64,000 bases of DNA from Gammaproteobacteria bacterium. GTDB taxonomy: Bacteria; Pseudomonadota; Gammaproteobacteria; Burkholderiales; Gallionellaceae. The DNA lies in contig JAHJNJ010000019.1 of the NCBI GenBank assembly GCA_018820925.1, forward strand, positions 1 to 64,000, given 5' to 3'. This document shows positions 15,605-24,267 of this stretch, in pieces (positions within the stretch are counted from its first letter, which is position 1; every line of letters starts with the position of its first letter). The notes under the pieces are model-generated. The model was given only the letters and a program-made list of their open reading frames with translations. It was not told the origin of the DNA and made no database searches. A program made the translations under genes and the position numbers.

Positions 15605-17854
15605 ATGAATAAATATCTCAAGTACGGTCTGTGGTCGATCGGCATCATGGCGATCGTGTTCGCGGGTGTGATCGCGTTTATCGCGCTGACTTTCAACCCG
15701 AACGATTACAAGCCGCAAATCATCCAGACCGTCAAGGACAGCAAGCAGCGCACCCTCAAGCTGGACGGCAATATCGCATTGCATTTTTTTCCCAGCATCG
15801 GCGTCAGTCTCGGCAGGATATCCCTGTCCGAATTTCAAAGCGATAAAGAATTCGTTTCGGTCGAGCGCGCCAGCGTCTCGCTCAAGCTGTTGCCATTACT
15901 GTTCCGACAGATCGTGGTGGACGAGGTGGCGGTGAGCGGCGCCAAAGCGCAACTGATCAAATACAGGAACGGCAACACCAATCTCGACGACCTGCTGGGC
16001 AAAGAAGCCGCGCCAGCCGCATCTGCACCTGTTGCAGAAGCCGCTGCTGCGGCGCCGATGATGTTCGACATCGCATCAGTACGGCTGGACAAGACCGAAT
16101 TGAGTTACAGCGACGAGATTACCGGTGCCCGCTACGACGTGCACAACTTGATGCTGCAAACCGGGCGAATTGCCAACGGACTTCCGGCACGGATGGATTT
16201 CGCCGCACATATCCAGTCCAACAAGCCAAAGCTGGATATTGCCGCGCAAATCAAGACCACGCTCACTCTCGAGCTGGAAAAGAACCGGTACCGGGTGCAG
16301 GGACTGGACCTGCAAGCGAACGGCGCCGCGCTGGGCATGACCAGCCTGGCGGTCAAGGCCAGCGGCGACGCGGGTGCCCATCCTGCGCTGCGCGAATTTT
16401 CGTTGAATAATTTTGCATTCACTGCAAGTGGCGTGAAAGGCAAAGATCGATTCGAAACCCGGCTGGATGTACCCGACCTGAACCTGACCCGGGACAAATT
16501 CACCGGCAACCATATCGTACTGAATGCCAAACTCGACGGACAATTCGGCAATGTCGCCGCGCTATTTTCGCTGGATGCAATTACCGGCAGTGCGCGCGTA
16601 TTCAAGATCGGCTCACTGGAACTGAATGCCGATCTAAAACAGCCGGAACAATCCTTCAAAATGAAACTCTCGTCTCCCGTCACCGGCAGCATCGATGCGC
16701 AACAGTTCAACTTGTCCGGCATCAGGCTGGCACTCAATGCAACCGGAGACAAACTGCCCAACAAAAGCATCGACAGCGAGTTGAGAGGCAAAGCCCAGGC
16801 CGATCTCGGTCGCCAGAATGTCGAAGCCAGCCTGGCAGGCGGACTGTTGCAAAGCCAGATCAAGGCAACGGTCGCGGTAAAAAACTTCAACGTGCCGCTG
16901 CTCCGCTACGATGTGGAAATCGACAAATTCGACGCCGATCCTTTCCTGCCGAAGCAGACGCCAGAAGCTGCAGAGAAAGCCGGGGGCGGCAAGGCCGAAT
17001 CCGGGCAGCCGTTCGACCTGTCTGCATTGAAGACGCTGAACCTGAAAGGCAGGCTGCGCATCGGCTCCCTCAAAGTCGCCAACGTCAAAGTAGCGCAATT
17101 GCGCGTGGGCGTGAGGGCGAACAAGGGCCAGATTGAGATCGACCCGCTATCCGCAAAAATGTACAAGGGCAGCGTCGACGGCAAGGCATCGCTGAATGCG
17201 TCCACTTATGACTTCACCGTCAACGAAAAACTGACCGGTATCGATATTGCCCCGCTGCTGAAAGATGCCGCTAACCTTGAGCTGATCGAAGGCCGCGGCA
17301 ACATCGCGCTCGATCTCAACGCACGGGGCAACTCCGTCAGCGGTTTGAAGAAAGCGCTGAACGGAAAAACAAAAATCGATTTGACGAATGGCGCGCTCAA
17401 AGGCATCAACCTGCCCAAGCTGGTACAGGGCGTGCAAAGCCTGAACAAGGACAGCAAGATGGAAACGCTGGGCATGGACAAAAACGAAAAGACACCGTTC
17501 AGCACATTCAAGGCCACCTTCAAGATACGCAACGGCGTGGCGCACAACGACGACCTTGCGGTGAAATCCACCGTGCTGCGCATGACCGGTAAAGGCGACA
17601 TCAACATCGGTCGCGACAGCATGAACTATAACGCCAAAGCCATTTTCGCCAAGACCGAGCACGGCAAAACCGGCACCCTGCCCGTTAACGTGAGCGGCCC
17701 GTTCGACGACCTCAAGTTCAAGGTGGACTACACTGCCTTGTTGAGAGATGTGGCGAAACAAAAACTTGACGAGAAAAAAGAGAAACTCAGGGAAGACGCC
17801 AAGGCCAAGGCCAGGGAAGAGTTGAAAAAGAGTCTGAAGGGGTTGTTCAAGTGA
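15605..17854 (+). CDS. AsmA family protein
   Basis: A 749-residue inner-membrane-anchored protein with one N-terminal helix (about residues 9-31) followed by FNPNDYKPQII, the AsmA N-terminal signature, and a long periplasmic region. The C-terminal AsmA domain is seen in IDLTNGALKGINLPKL and the following stretch. An alanine-rich low-complexity segment occurs near residues 135-155. The end is strongly charged (LDEKKEKLREDAKAKAREEL). AsmA-like proteins are thought to be lipid-transfer bridges between the membranes. AGGTGA precedes the ATG. A TATAAT box lies at 15570-15575, but its TTGACG partner is only 14 bases upstream, so that promoter is doubtful. Confidence 0.9.
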   Translation: MNKYLKYGLWSIGIMAIVFAGVIAFIALTFNPNDYKPQIIQTVKDSKQRTLKLDGNIALHFFPSIGVSLGRISLSEFQSDKEFVSVERASVSLKLLPLLFRQIVVDEVAVSGAKAQLIKYRNGNTNLDDLLGKEAAPAASAPVAEAAAAAPMMFDIASVRLDKTELSYSDEITGARYDVHNLMLQTGRIANGLPARMDFAAHIQSNKPKLDIAAQIKTTLTLELEKNRYRVQGLDLQANGAALGMTSLAVKASGDAGAHPALREFSLNNFAFTASGVKGKDRFETRLDVPDLNLTRDKFTGNHIVLNAKLDGQFGNVAALFSLDAITGSARVFKIGSLELNADLKQPEQSFKMKLSSPVTGSIDAQQFNLSGIRLALNATGDKLPNKSIDSELRGKAQADLGRQNVEASLAGGLLQSQIKATVAVKNFNVPLLRYDVEIDKFDADPFLPKQTPEAAEKAGGGKAESGQPFDLSALKTLNLKGRLRIGSLKVANVKVAQLRVGVRANKGQIEIDPLSAKMYKGSVDGKASLNASTYDFTVNEKLTGIDIAPLLKDAANLELIEGRGNIALDLNARGNSVSGLKKALNGKTKIDLTNGALKGINLPKLVQGVQSLNKDSKMETLGMDKNEKTPFSTFKATFKIRNGVAHNDDLAVKSTVLRMTGKGDINIGRDSMNYNAKAIFAKTEHGKTGTLPVNVSGPFDDLKFKVDYTALLRDVAKQKLDEKKEKLREDAKAKAREELKKSLKGLFK

Positions 17855-17885
17855 ACGCATCGCGAAATACCAGAGTCACGCCTTA

Positions 17886-19046
17886 ATGCCTTCTTTCGCA
17901 TCCCGCCTCATCGAGTGGCAATGCACGCACGGTCGTCACGACCTGCCCTGGCAGGGGGGGGATGCCTACCGCGTGTGGTTGTCCGAGATCATGCTGCAGC
18001 AGACGCAAGTCGCCACCGTCATCCCCTATTACCAGCGCTTCGTCACCGCTTTTCCCAACATCGCTGCGCTGGCCGCCGCAACCGAGGAGCGGGTGCTCGT
18101 CAACTGGAGCGGCCTGGGTTACTACGCCCGCGCCCGCAACCTGCACAAGGCTGCGCAGATCATCATGGAAAAACATCGCGGCGAATTCCCGCGCAAATTC
18201 GAAGACATCGTCGAACTCCCCGGCATCGGCCGCTCCACCGCCGCCGCTGTGTGTGCACTGGCTTTTCACGAACACCGCGCGATACTCGACGGCAACGTCA
18301 AGCGCGTTCTGGCGCGGTATTGCGGTATTGCAGGATGGGCGGGGGAAAAGAAGGTCGAAGAGGTGTTGTGGCAGCAGGCTGAAGTTCTTCTACCAGCATC
18401 CCCTCTCCCCGCAGGGGAGAGGGTTAGGGAGAGGGGAGGTGTTTACTCTTCCATCGCCACCTACACCCAGGCCCTGATGGACATGGGCGCCACCGTTTGC
18501 ACGCGCAGCAAGCCCAAGTGCGTGCTGTGTCCGGTGCAAGCCGACTGTGTTGCCCTGCAGACCGAGCGCGTCGCCGAACTGCCCACGCCGCGCCCGCGCA
18601 AAACCGTGCCGGAAAGAAACGCGGTCTTTCTTCTGCTCATGCACGGCAACGACATCCTGCTGGAGAAGCGGCCCGGCAGCGGGATATGGGGCGGACTGTG
18701 GTGCCCGCCGCAGTTCGATGATGAAGATGCGGCGAGGGATTGGTTCTTACGTAGTGGTCTGGAGGCGAGGGGCGGGGAGAGGTTGGCGACGTTCACGCAT
18801 ACGTTTACGCATTTCAAACTTCACATCACTCCGTTGCGGGTGGAGCTGGCGCGCAAGCCGGTGCGTGCTGCGCAGCCGGGGAGTGTTTGGTTGGAGGTGG
18901 GGGAGGCGTTGGGGGCGGCGATACCGACGCCGGTGAGGGCTCTTTTGAAACAACTCCAGGCCGTATCGAAGCATGAACGGGTTCAGCGCGCATCGCTTGC
19001 GTTAAGCCCAACACCGTCGGACTACCCCCGACGGTGTTGGTTTTAA
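17886..19046 (+). CDS. mutY: A/G-specific adenine glycosylase
   Basis: DNA glycosylase (386 residues as read) that removes adenine opposite 8-oxoguanine. The order is: N-terminal EIMLQQTQVATV, helix-hairpin-helix ELPGIGRSTAAAV, the catalytic Asp in AILDGNVKRVL, the [4Fe-4S] cysteines in CTRSKPKCVLCPVQADC and a C-terminal NUDIX-like domain (AVFLLLMHGNDILLEKRP). Two oddities: about 15 residues near 171-186 (SPLPAGERVRERG) are encoded by a palindromic repeat inserted in frame between two conserved helices, and the last dozen residues (PTPSDYPRRCWF) come from a second repeat in which the reading frame ends. The core appears intact, so the enzyme may still work. Confidence 0.92.
   Translation: MPSFASRLIEWQCTHGRHDLPWQGGDAYRVWLSEIMLQQTQVATVIPYYQRFVTAFPNIAALAAATEERVLVNWSGLGYYARARNLHKAAQIIMEKHRGEFPRKFEDIVELPGIGRSTAAAVCALAFHEHRAILDGNVKRVLARYCGIAGWAGEKKVEEVLWQQAEVLLPASPLPAGERVRERGGVYSSIATYTQALMDMGATVCTRSKPKCVLCPVQADCVALQTERVAELPTPRPRKTVPERNAVFLLLMHGNDILLEKRPGSGIWGGLWCPPQFDDEDAARDWFLRSGLEARGGERLATFTHTFTHFKLHITPLRVELARKPVRAAQPGSVWLEVGEALGAAIPTPVRALLKQLQAVSKHERVQRASLALSPTPSDYPRRCWF
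18400..18436. repeat. Palindromic repeat inserted in frame in mutY
   Basis: CCCTCTCCCC, GCA, GGGGAGAGGG form a perfect ten-base-pair stem, followed by TTAGGGAGAGGGG. The length preserves the reading frame. The type (CCCTCTCCC/GGGAGAGGG) is a dispersed palindrome family common in proteobacterial intergenic regions; a relative with a similar core is in lnt. Confidence 0.85.
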
Positions 19047-19111
19047 ATAATCAAACCAGCGGGCTTCGCCCATCCTTCGATACGGCCTTCGGCCTACTCA
19101 GGACGAACGGT
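19009..19111 (-). repeat. Truncated copy of the composite dispersed repeat
   Basis: It contains the GTCGG/CCGAC hairpin part and the segment AGCGGGCTTCGCCCATCC to AGGACGAACGGT that also ends the long repeats at 55170 and 56980, in the same orientation as the copy at 56679-56980. Here TACGGCCTTCGGCCTACTC replaces ACAGGCTC. It overlaps the end of mutY and supplies its stop codon. Confidence 0.75.
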
Positions 19112-19117
19112 CTGGCG

Positions 19118-19717
19118 TCACTCTCCCCACTTCTTCATCAAACTCTGCTCGATCCCCAGATGATCCAATATCCGCGCGACCACAAAATCCACAATATCCT
19201 GCACACTCTGCGGATGATGATAAAACCCAGGATTGGGCGGCATGATCACCGCCCCCGCATGCGACAGCTTCAGCATGTTCTCCAGATGAATCGCCGAGAA
19301 CGGCATCTCCCTCGGTACCAATATCAGCGTTCTTTTTTCCTTGAGCATCACATCCGCCGCGCGGCAAATAAGATCATCGCTGATGCCGCCCGCGATCTTG
19401 CCCAGCGTGCCCATGGTGCAGGGGCACACCACCATCGCGTCGCCGGGGTTGGAGCCGGAGGCCATCGGCGCATACCAGTCGTGGATGCCGAATACTTTGA
19501 GTTCGCCGCTGAAGGTGCCAAAACGGTCGGCGAACATCTGCTCAGCGTCCTGCGGGCGGCTGGGCAGGGTGAAGTCCAGTTCCTGTTTGGCGACGATCTG
19601 CGCGGCTTGCGAATACACCAGATGCACGTGTGCGCCGCTTTGCAGCAGGCATTCGAGCAGGCGAATGCCGTAGGGCAGGCCGGAGGCGCCGGTGAGGGCG
19701 AGACAGATGGTTTTCAT
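19118..19717 (-). CDS. ubiX: Flavin prenyltransferase UbiX
   Basis: A 199-residue flavoprotein that makes prenylated FMN, the cofactor of the decarboxylase UbiD in ubiquinone synthesis. Family motifs are ALTGASGLPYGIRLLECL at the N-terminus, MVVCPCTMGTLGKIAGGISDDLI (flavin/phosphate loop) and LVPREMPFSAIHLENMLKL, followed by MPPNPGFYHHP. Length is normal. It is convergent with mutY, with a repeat between them. ATG 19717 has only a weak AAGGAT-like site upstream. Confidence 0.95.
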   Translation of the reverse strand: MKTICLALTGASGLPYGIRLLECLLQSGAHVHLVYSQAAQIVAKQELDFTLPSRPQDAEQMFADRFGTFSGELKVFGIHDWYAPMASGSNPGDAMVVCPCTMGTLGKIAGGISDDLICRAADVMLKEKRTLILVPREMPFSAIHLENMLKLSHAGAVIMPPNPGFYHHPQSVQDIVDFVVARILDHLGIEQSLMKKWGE

Positions 19718-19948
19718 TGCTAAATCCTTATTTTGCGTGGGGCTGCGCCAACCACCCCGACACTCTAATGGAACTGACCGCCATCCGGCTAGTCTCTTCC
19801 ACCGCGCTCCCCGCTGCAGGACTTGGCCCGGAGCGGGGTGGCGTACAGATTTGTAAAGAAACGGGCGGCAGGGGCGTCCTTGGTCTAAAATGCGCCTTCG
19901 AGTTTGTCACGGTTTTTGTGACTCAGGCCTTATAGCGAGCGATTGAAA

Positions 19949-21289
19949 ATGAAACGATATTCAGGATTCCTCATGGTGGCGCTGGCCGCCATATTTTTGT
20001 CGGGCTGTATCGGTAGCGGCGGCTCTTCGGCACCGGCGCCAAACAATGTACATGTCGTAGCCAAGGATAGCCGGGCCATCGTGACATGGGACGGGGTGGC
20101 CGGCGTCGAATACTGGATATTTCATGCGAACGGAAGCGGCGTTACGCCGCAAAATTGTTCCTCAATGCCGTTGTGCTACACAGCCGTGAATGTGACCTCA
20201 CCCGCATCGATTTCGGGCTTGTATAACGACTATCTGTATTCGTTCTCGATCAACGGCAGAATCGATGGCGGTCCGGGCGGAGAGGGTTCTGCTGCGGTCG
20301 ATGCCACCCCCAGACCGGCGGGGGCAACCTGGACAACGGATGCATCCCCGACAACAAGCAATCTGCTCGGGATAACCTATGGTGCCTATGACGCCACTGG
20401 CTCCAGGTTCGTTGCGGCCGGAACCGCTGGCGCGTTGTATTCGGGGACTGTGTATACGAATATTGATGCAGGAACTGGATTGGCAACAACTGGAATTTCG
20501 TGGGCCTTATTGAATAATCCACTGACCAGTCCAACGGCCACCGACTTCAACGCCGTGAACTATGACAGCTACCGTGGGAAATACCTGATCGTGGGTACGG
20601 GTGGAAAAATCCTGGAGATGACGCCAGCGTCATCTACCGTATGGAGTGAGCCATCCCCCGGGTATACAGGAGGGCAGGAACTCCTGGCGATTGCCAATAA
20701 TGCTGCCGGCGTTACCGTCGCAACTGGAGTGAATGGCACGATTATCCGCAGTGTAGATGGTGGCGCAAATTGGCTGCCTGCGACTTCCATTATGCCCACC
20801 ACGAGCGCCAATCTGAATGGGGTAGCTTACGGAAATGGTGTCTTTGTGGCAGTTGGAGCAGGAGGAACATTGCTCTACAGCGCGAACGGGGACACTTGGA
20901 CGAATGTCACATTAGCTTCAATTATATCTACCGAGCTCAAAGGCGTGACATATGGATTGGTTGGATCGGTTGGCACATTCGTTGCGGTTTCCGCCGATGG
21001 GAAGGTGATCACAAGTACTAGCGGCAGTAATTGGACGGCACCAGTTTCTGTCTCATCGACTTTGAATGCGGTAACGGCGTCCGCGAATGCCGTTGTCCCA
21101 CTCTTGACGACAATTACCACTGCATTTGTTGCAGTCGACAATGCAGGTAACATTTTCCGGAGTACAGATGGTGGAGTGACCTGGCCGCAAGTGAATACAG
21201 GTTCAGGTCCCCTGTATGCCATTACCCACGGCGGTCTGTATGACTACTCTGCTGTCGGGTCGGCCGGATTGAACCTGTACGCTGATTGA
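19949..21289 (+). CDS. Lipoprotein with FN3-like and Asp-box (BNR-type) repeats
   Basis: A 446-residue secreted lipoprotein. The signal peptide MKRYSGFLMVALAAIFLSGC has lipobox LSGC with the lipidated cysteine at residue 20. Residues about 30-110 resemble a fibronectin-III domain. The rest contains repeated Asp-box-like turns (SVDGGANW, SANGDTW, STDGGVTW) and GVAYGNGVFVAVG-type strands, suggesting a beta-propeller like those of BNR/Ycf48-like proteins. No sialidase catalytic residues are apparent. I preferred ATG 19949 to the TTG two codons upstream; the ribosome site is weak. Codon use and the Thr/Ser-rich, lower-GC body differ from neighbours, so it could be acquired. Function unknown. Confidence 0.8.
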   Translation: MKRYSGFLMVALAAIFLSGCIGSGGSSAPAPNNVHVVAKDSRAIVTWDGVAGVEYWIFHANGSGVTPQNCSSMPLCYTAVNVTSPASISGLYNDYLYSFSINGRIDGGPGGEGSAAVDATPRPAGATWTTDASPTTSNLLGITYGAYDATGSRFVAAGTAGALYSGTVYTNIDAGTGLATTGISWALLNNPLTSPTATDFNAVNYDSYRGKYLIVGTGGKILEMTPASSTVWSEPSPGYTGGQELLAIANNAAGVTVATGVNGTIIRSVDGGANWLPATSIMPTTSANLNGVAYGNGVFVAVGAGGTLLYSANGDTWTNVTLASIISTELKGVTYGLVGSVGTFVAVSADGKVITSTSGSNWTAPVSVSSTLNAVTASANAVVPLLTTITTAFVAVDNAGNIFRSTDGGVTWPQVNTGSGPLYAITHGGLYDYSAVGSAGLNLYAD

Positions 21290-21294
21290 TAATG

Positions 21295-21313
21295 CCGGAT
21301 CAAGTCGATCCGG
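21295..21313. terminator. Possible terminator between convergent genes
   Basis: CCGGATC, loop AAGTC, GATCCGG gives a seven-base-pair stem just after the lipoprotein gene, followed by TTACTT rather than a full T-run, so termination strength is uncertain. Confidence 0.4.
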
Positions 21314-21324
21314 TTACTTGAGGC

Positions 21325-21882
21325 CTATTTCCTGCTGTTTACGCCAGTCTCTTCCCCGCCTAGGGAAGGAGATTGCGTTTCATCCATAAAAATGGCGGCA
21401 ATCAATCCGTTCACCGTGCCGAACACCAGGGCGGCCGTGGCGAAGATCGGGATCAGGTAAGCGATGCCACTGTGCGGAATGAGCCACAGATAGACGACAG
21501 TCATTTGCCCGGCGATATGCGCGAACGCGGCGAGGATGCTGTCGGTGACGGGGCCGAACCAGCGTTGCGGCAGGTGCAGGCTGAGCGCGAGCACGGCGAG
21601 GCTGCACACGGCGCCGGACAGGCTGAGGAAAAATCCCGGCGCGAGAAAATTGCCGAACAGCAGGCTGCCCGCCAGCACGCGCAACAATGACACCCACGCC
21701 GCCGCGCGCCAGCCGTAACGTGCCAGCACGATCAGCGTGACGATGTTGGCCAGTCCCGGTTTGACGCCGGGTAGCGGCGAGGGGATGGCGTTCTCCAGCA
21801 CGGTGAGGCCGAGCGCCACTGCCGCCATCCTGGCGATGTGGTGGTCTGCGGCCGATGTCTCGAGTTTTATGGTTGTCATCAT
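21325..21882 (-). CDS. Gx transporter family membrane protein
   Basis: A 185-residue polytopic inner-membrane protein matching the Gx transporter / 'heptaprenyl diphosphate synthase component I' family: LENAIPSPLPGVKPGLANIVTL, a conserved proline/glycine-rich signature, followed by about five helices. The substrate is unknown; relatives look like ECF-type S components. It lies downstream of a NusG-domain-II gene on the same strand, a pairing often seen for this family, although a repeat separates them here. Two adjacent ATG codons (21882, 21879) are possible starts and neither has a good ribosome site. Confidence 0.8.
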   Translation of the reverse strand: MMTTIKLETSAADHHIARMAAVALGLTVLENAIPSPLPGVKPGLANIVTLIVLARYGWRAAAWVSLLRVLAGSLLFGNFLAPGFFLSLSGAVCSLAVLALSLHLPQRWFGPVTDSILAAFAHIAGQMTVVYLWLIPHSGIAYLIPIFATAALVFGTVNGLIAAIFMDETQSPSLGGEETGVNSRK

Positions 21883-21886
21883 AAAA

Positions 21887-21970
21887 CAGTGCTGAGTGCT
21901 GAGTTCCGAGTGCTGAGTTGATTCGGCGCGGAGGTTTTACTCAGCACTCGGAACTCAGCACCCGGCACTG
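21887..21970. repeat. Long inverted repeat between the Gx transporter and NusG-II genes
   Basis: Two 32-base arms, built from GTGCTGAGT-like units around TTCCGA, pair with about two mismatches across a 20-base loop. It starts four bases before one gene and ends two bases after the stop of the other. It is not a T-tailed terminator. Similar tandem-unit inverted repeats occur at 61724. Confidence 0.85.
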
Positions 21971-21972
21971 CT

Positions 21973-22347
21973 TTAATAATTGAGGCTGTCATATTTCTTC
22001 GCCCCTCCGGTCAGTTCCACACTAACTTCGTTCGGCAAACAGATCGCGATCTCGCCTGCCTGCTGCAGCCAGCCCTGGCGCACACAGTATTGCCTGGGGC
22101 TGGGGTCGGAGCTGATGCGCGCCTTGCGTTTCTCGATGGTGATGATGCTGGTGCCGAGCGGGCCCGGGACTTCAATCTGCTGGTCGCGCGACAACGGTAC
22201 TTCCTTGAATATTTTTCCGCCACTGCGGATGAGGGCGGTGTCCGCCGCGCCGCCGGACCAGACAGCGAGTGATACCCAGACGGTGAACGTCACTCCGGCC
22301 AGCAGAGTGAAGTAGTCCCCCGGTTTTATGTGTGCAAGAAATCGCAT
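21973..22347 (-). CDS. NusG domain II-containing anchored protein
   Basis: A 124-residue protein with one N-terminal helix (about residues 10-30) and a periplasmic domain with the NusG-II pattern: IEVPGPLGTSIITIEKRKARI, then CVRQGWLQQAGEIAICLPNEV. NusG-II proteins of this kind accompany Gx transporters; the role is unknown. I chose ATG 22347 over an upstream in-frame start at 22401, whose extra residues would come from the palindromic repeat. The two cysteines (CVRQGW, ICLP) could form a disulfide. Confidence 0.75.
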   Translation of the reverse strand: MRFLAHIKPGDYFTLLAGVTFTVWVSLAVWSGGAADTALIRSGGKIFKEVPLSRDQQIEVPGPLGTSIITIEKRKARISSDPSPRQYCVRQGWLQQAGEIAICLPNEVSVELTGGAKKYDSLNY

Positions 22348-22363
22348 GGCGTTATCGGTATAG

Positions 22364-22443
22364 GTAGGGTGGGCACGTTCTTGGTGCCCACGCTGAAACA
22401 ATCTTCGCTCATCGCGTGGGCACCAACTACGTGCCCACCCTAC
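22364..22443. repeat. REP-type inverted pair (BIME-like), GTGGGCAC family
   Basis: Two REP units face each other. Each has a GTAG foot and the palindrome GTGGGCAC ... GTGCCCAC. The 30-base arms match with two mismatches around a 20-base centre. A GTAG tetranucleotide beside a hairpin is the hallmark of REPs moved by RAYT (Y1-type) transposases. No such transposase is in the window. Confidence 0.8.
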
Positions 22444-22480
22444 AGGTTTTCGCCCAATTGACCATCAAACATGAAAGCTT

Positions 22481-23320
22481 CTAACTCGCCAGTTCGCGGT
22501 GGCGCAGCAACACCTGTTGCTGCGCTTTGAAATGCTGCGCGAGCTTTTCGGCGAGGTAGACCGAGCGGTGTTGTCCGCCGGTGCAGCCGATGGCGACGGT
22601 GAGGTAGCTGCGGTTGTCGGCGACGAAGCCGGGCAGCCAGGTTTCGACAAAATCGCGGATATCGGCGTACATTTTCTGGACCATCGGCGTGCCTTCCAGA
22701 AAATCGATCACCGGCTGGTCGCGCCCGGTGAGCGGTCGCAACACGGGGTCGTAATGCGGATTTGGCAGGCAGCGCACGTCATAGACCAGGTCGGCATCCA
22801 GCGGCAGGCCGTTCTTGAAACCGAAGGATTCGAACAACAGGGTCAGGCGCGCGCGATCCAGCGTGATGAACTGTTTGATCCAGGCGCGCAGGGCGTTGGC
22901 GTTGAGTTCGCTGGTATCGATGTGGTGGCCGATGTTGGCGATCTCGGCCAGCAGTTCGCGCTCCAGGGCAACGCATTCCGGCAGGGTTCTGGCGCCGTCG
23001 TTCAAAGGATGCAGGCGGCGCGTTTCGGAAAAGCGCTTGACCAGCGTCTCGGTCTTGGCATCGAGAAACAGCACATGCACGTCGATGTCTTGCTGCTTGA
23101 GCTTCTCGATGTACCGGGGCAGCAGCAGGAAACTGTTGCCGCTGCGCACATCCACGCTGACGGCGATTTTTTTTACGCCGGCCAGTTTCAGGTTGTTGGT
23201 CAGCACATGCAGCAATTCTGCAGGCAGATTGTCCACGCAGTAATAGCCGCTGTCTTCCAGCACATTGAGCGCAACACTTTTGCCCGAGCCGGAAAGACCG
23301 CTGATCAGGAAGAGTTGCAT
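22481..23320 (-). CDS. rapZ: RNase adapter protein RapZ (YvcJ family)
   Basis: A 279-residue P-loop protein: Walker [12 protein letters not shown] near residue 8, then [17 protein letters not shown] and the C-terminal signature [17 protein letters not shown]. In enterobacteria it directs RNase E to the small RNA GlmZ and so controls amino-sugar synthesis; in betaproteobacteria the RNA partner is not established. The ATG at 23320 starts two bases after the hprK stop, so the pair is likely co-translated. A longer in-frame open frame upstream belongs to the antisense of hprK and is not used. Confidence 0.95.
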   Translation of the reverse strand: MQLFLISGLSGSGKSVALNVLEDSGYYCVDNLPAELLHVLTNNLKLAGVKKIAVSVDVRSGNSFLLLPRYIEKLKQQDIDVHVLFLDAKTETLVKRFSETRRLHPLNDGARTLPECVALERELLAEIANIGHHIDTSELNANALRAWIKQFITLDRARLTLLFESFGFKNGLPLDADLVYDVRCLPNPHYDPVLRPLTGRDQPVIDFLEGTPMVQKMYADIRDFVETWLPGFVADNRSYLTVAIGCTGGQHRSVYLAEKLAQHFKAQQQVLLRHRELAS

Positions 23321-23322
23321 GC

Positions 23323-24258
23323 TTACTGTTCCAGAAGCTGCTGGTCGTGACGGGTGATGAATTCCTGCATCGAGTCGATGCCGCGCTGTTTCAGCACGAA
23401 GTTGCGCGCGGCGGCCTCGACCAGCACGGCGAGGTTGCGCCCGGCCATCACCGGGATTTCCACCTTGCTGATTTTGACGCCCAGTATTTCTTCGAAACCG
23501 GAAGTGGGCAGCCGCTCCAGCTTGGAAAGATCGTCGAACGGCGGGCGGTACAGGTGCACGATCAGCTTGAGGCTTTTTTTGCGGCGCACGGCGGTTTCGC
23601 CGAACATGGTGCGGATGTTGAGCATGCCCAGGCCGCGCACTTCGAGGAAGTCGCGCAGCAAATCCGGGCAACGCCCTTCCAGGGTTTCCGGCGAGATGCG
23701 GTACAGTTCGGTGACATCGTCCGCCACCAGGCCGCTGCCGCGCGTGATGAGTTCCAGCGCCAGTTCGCTCTTGCCTACGCCGCTGTCGCCGGTGATCATC
23801 ACGCCGACACCGAGCGCGTCGAGAAACACGCCGTGGCGCGTGGTGGCATCGGCCAGGCCCTTGACGATGTAGTGGCGGATCATCCACATCAGTTGCACGC
23901 TGGGCAGCGGCGAGCGGAACAGCGGGGTGTGGGTGCGGTTGGCGAAATCCAGCAGTCCCTTGGGAATGTCAGTATGGCCCGCCACAATCAGGCATAGCGG
24001 CTGGCCCTGTTCCAGTTGCGTCAATGCGGTGGACAACTCGGCGGGGGAGAGCCCCTGCAGGTAATCCAGTTCCGTGCGGCTCAACACCTGCACCCAGTTC
24101 GGGTGGATCAGGTTCATGTGCCCGATCCATCCGCGGTTCGAGGCGTTGACGGTTTCGCTTTCCAGTACGCGATCCCCGCCCTCGGCGCCGCCCACCCAGG
24201 TCAGGCCAAGGCGCTCCTGCTTGTCTTCAAACAGCTTGCGGATATTGACCTGGGCCAT
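23323..24258 (-). CDS. hprK: HPr kinase/phosphorylase
   Basis: A 311-residue serine kinase/phosphorylase of HPr. The C-terminal kinase domain has Walker [16 protein letters not shown] (near 152), followed by the HPrK signature [16 protein letters not shown] and the tail region [17 protein letters not shown]. The N-terminal domain (about residues 1-130) is the typical HPrK-N fold. It sits in rpoN-hpf-ptsN-hprK-rapZ, where betaproteobacteria keep an incomplete phosphotransferase system for regulation rather than sugar uptake. HPr itself is not in this window. Confidence 0.95.
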   Translation of the reverse strand: MAQVNIRKLFEDKQERLGLTWVGGAEGGDRVLESETVNASNRGWIGHMNLIHPNWVQVLSRTELDYLQGLSPAELSTALTQLEQGQPLCLIVAGHTDIPKGLLDFANRTHTPLFRSPLPSVQLMWMIRHYIVKGLADATTRHGVFLDALGVGVMITGDSGVGKSELALELITRGSGLVADDVTELYRISPETLEGRCPDLLRDFLEVRGLGMLNIRTMFGETAVRRKKSLKLIVHLYRPPFDDLSKLERLPTSGFEEILGVKISKVEIPVMAGRNLAVLVEAAARNFVLKQRGIDSMQEFITRHDQQLLEQ

Positions 24259-24267
24259 GGAAAAATC

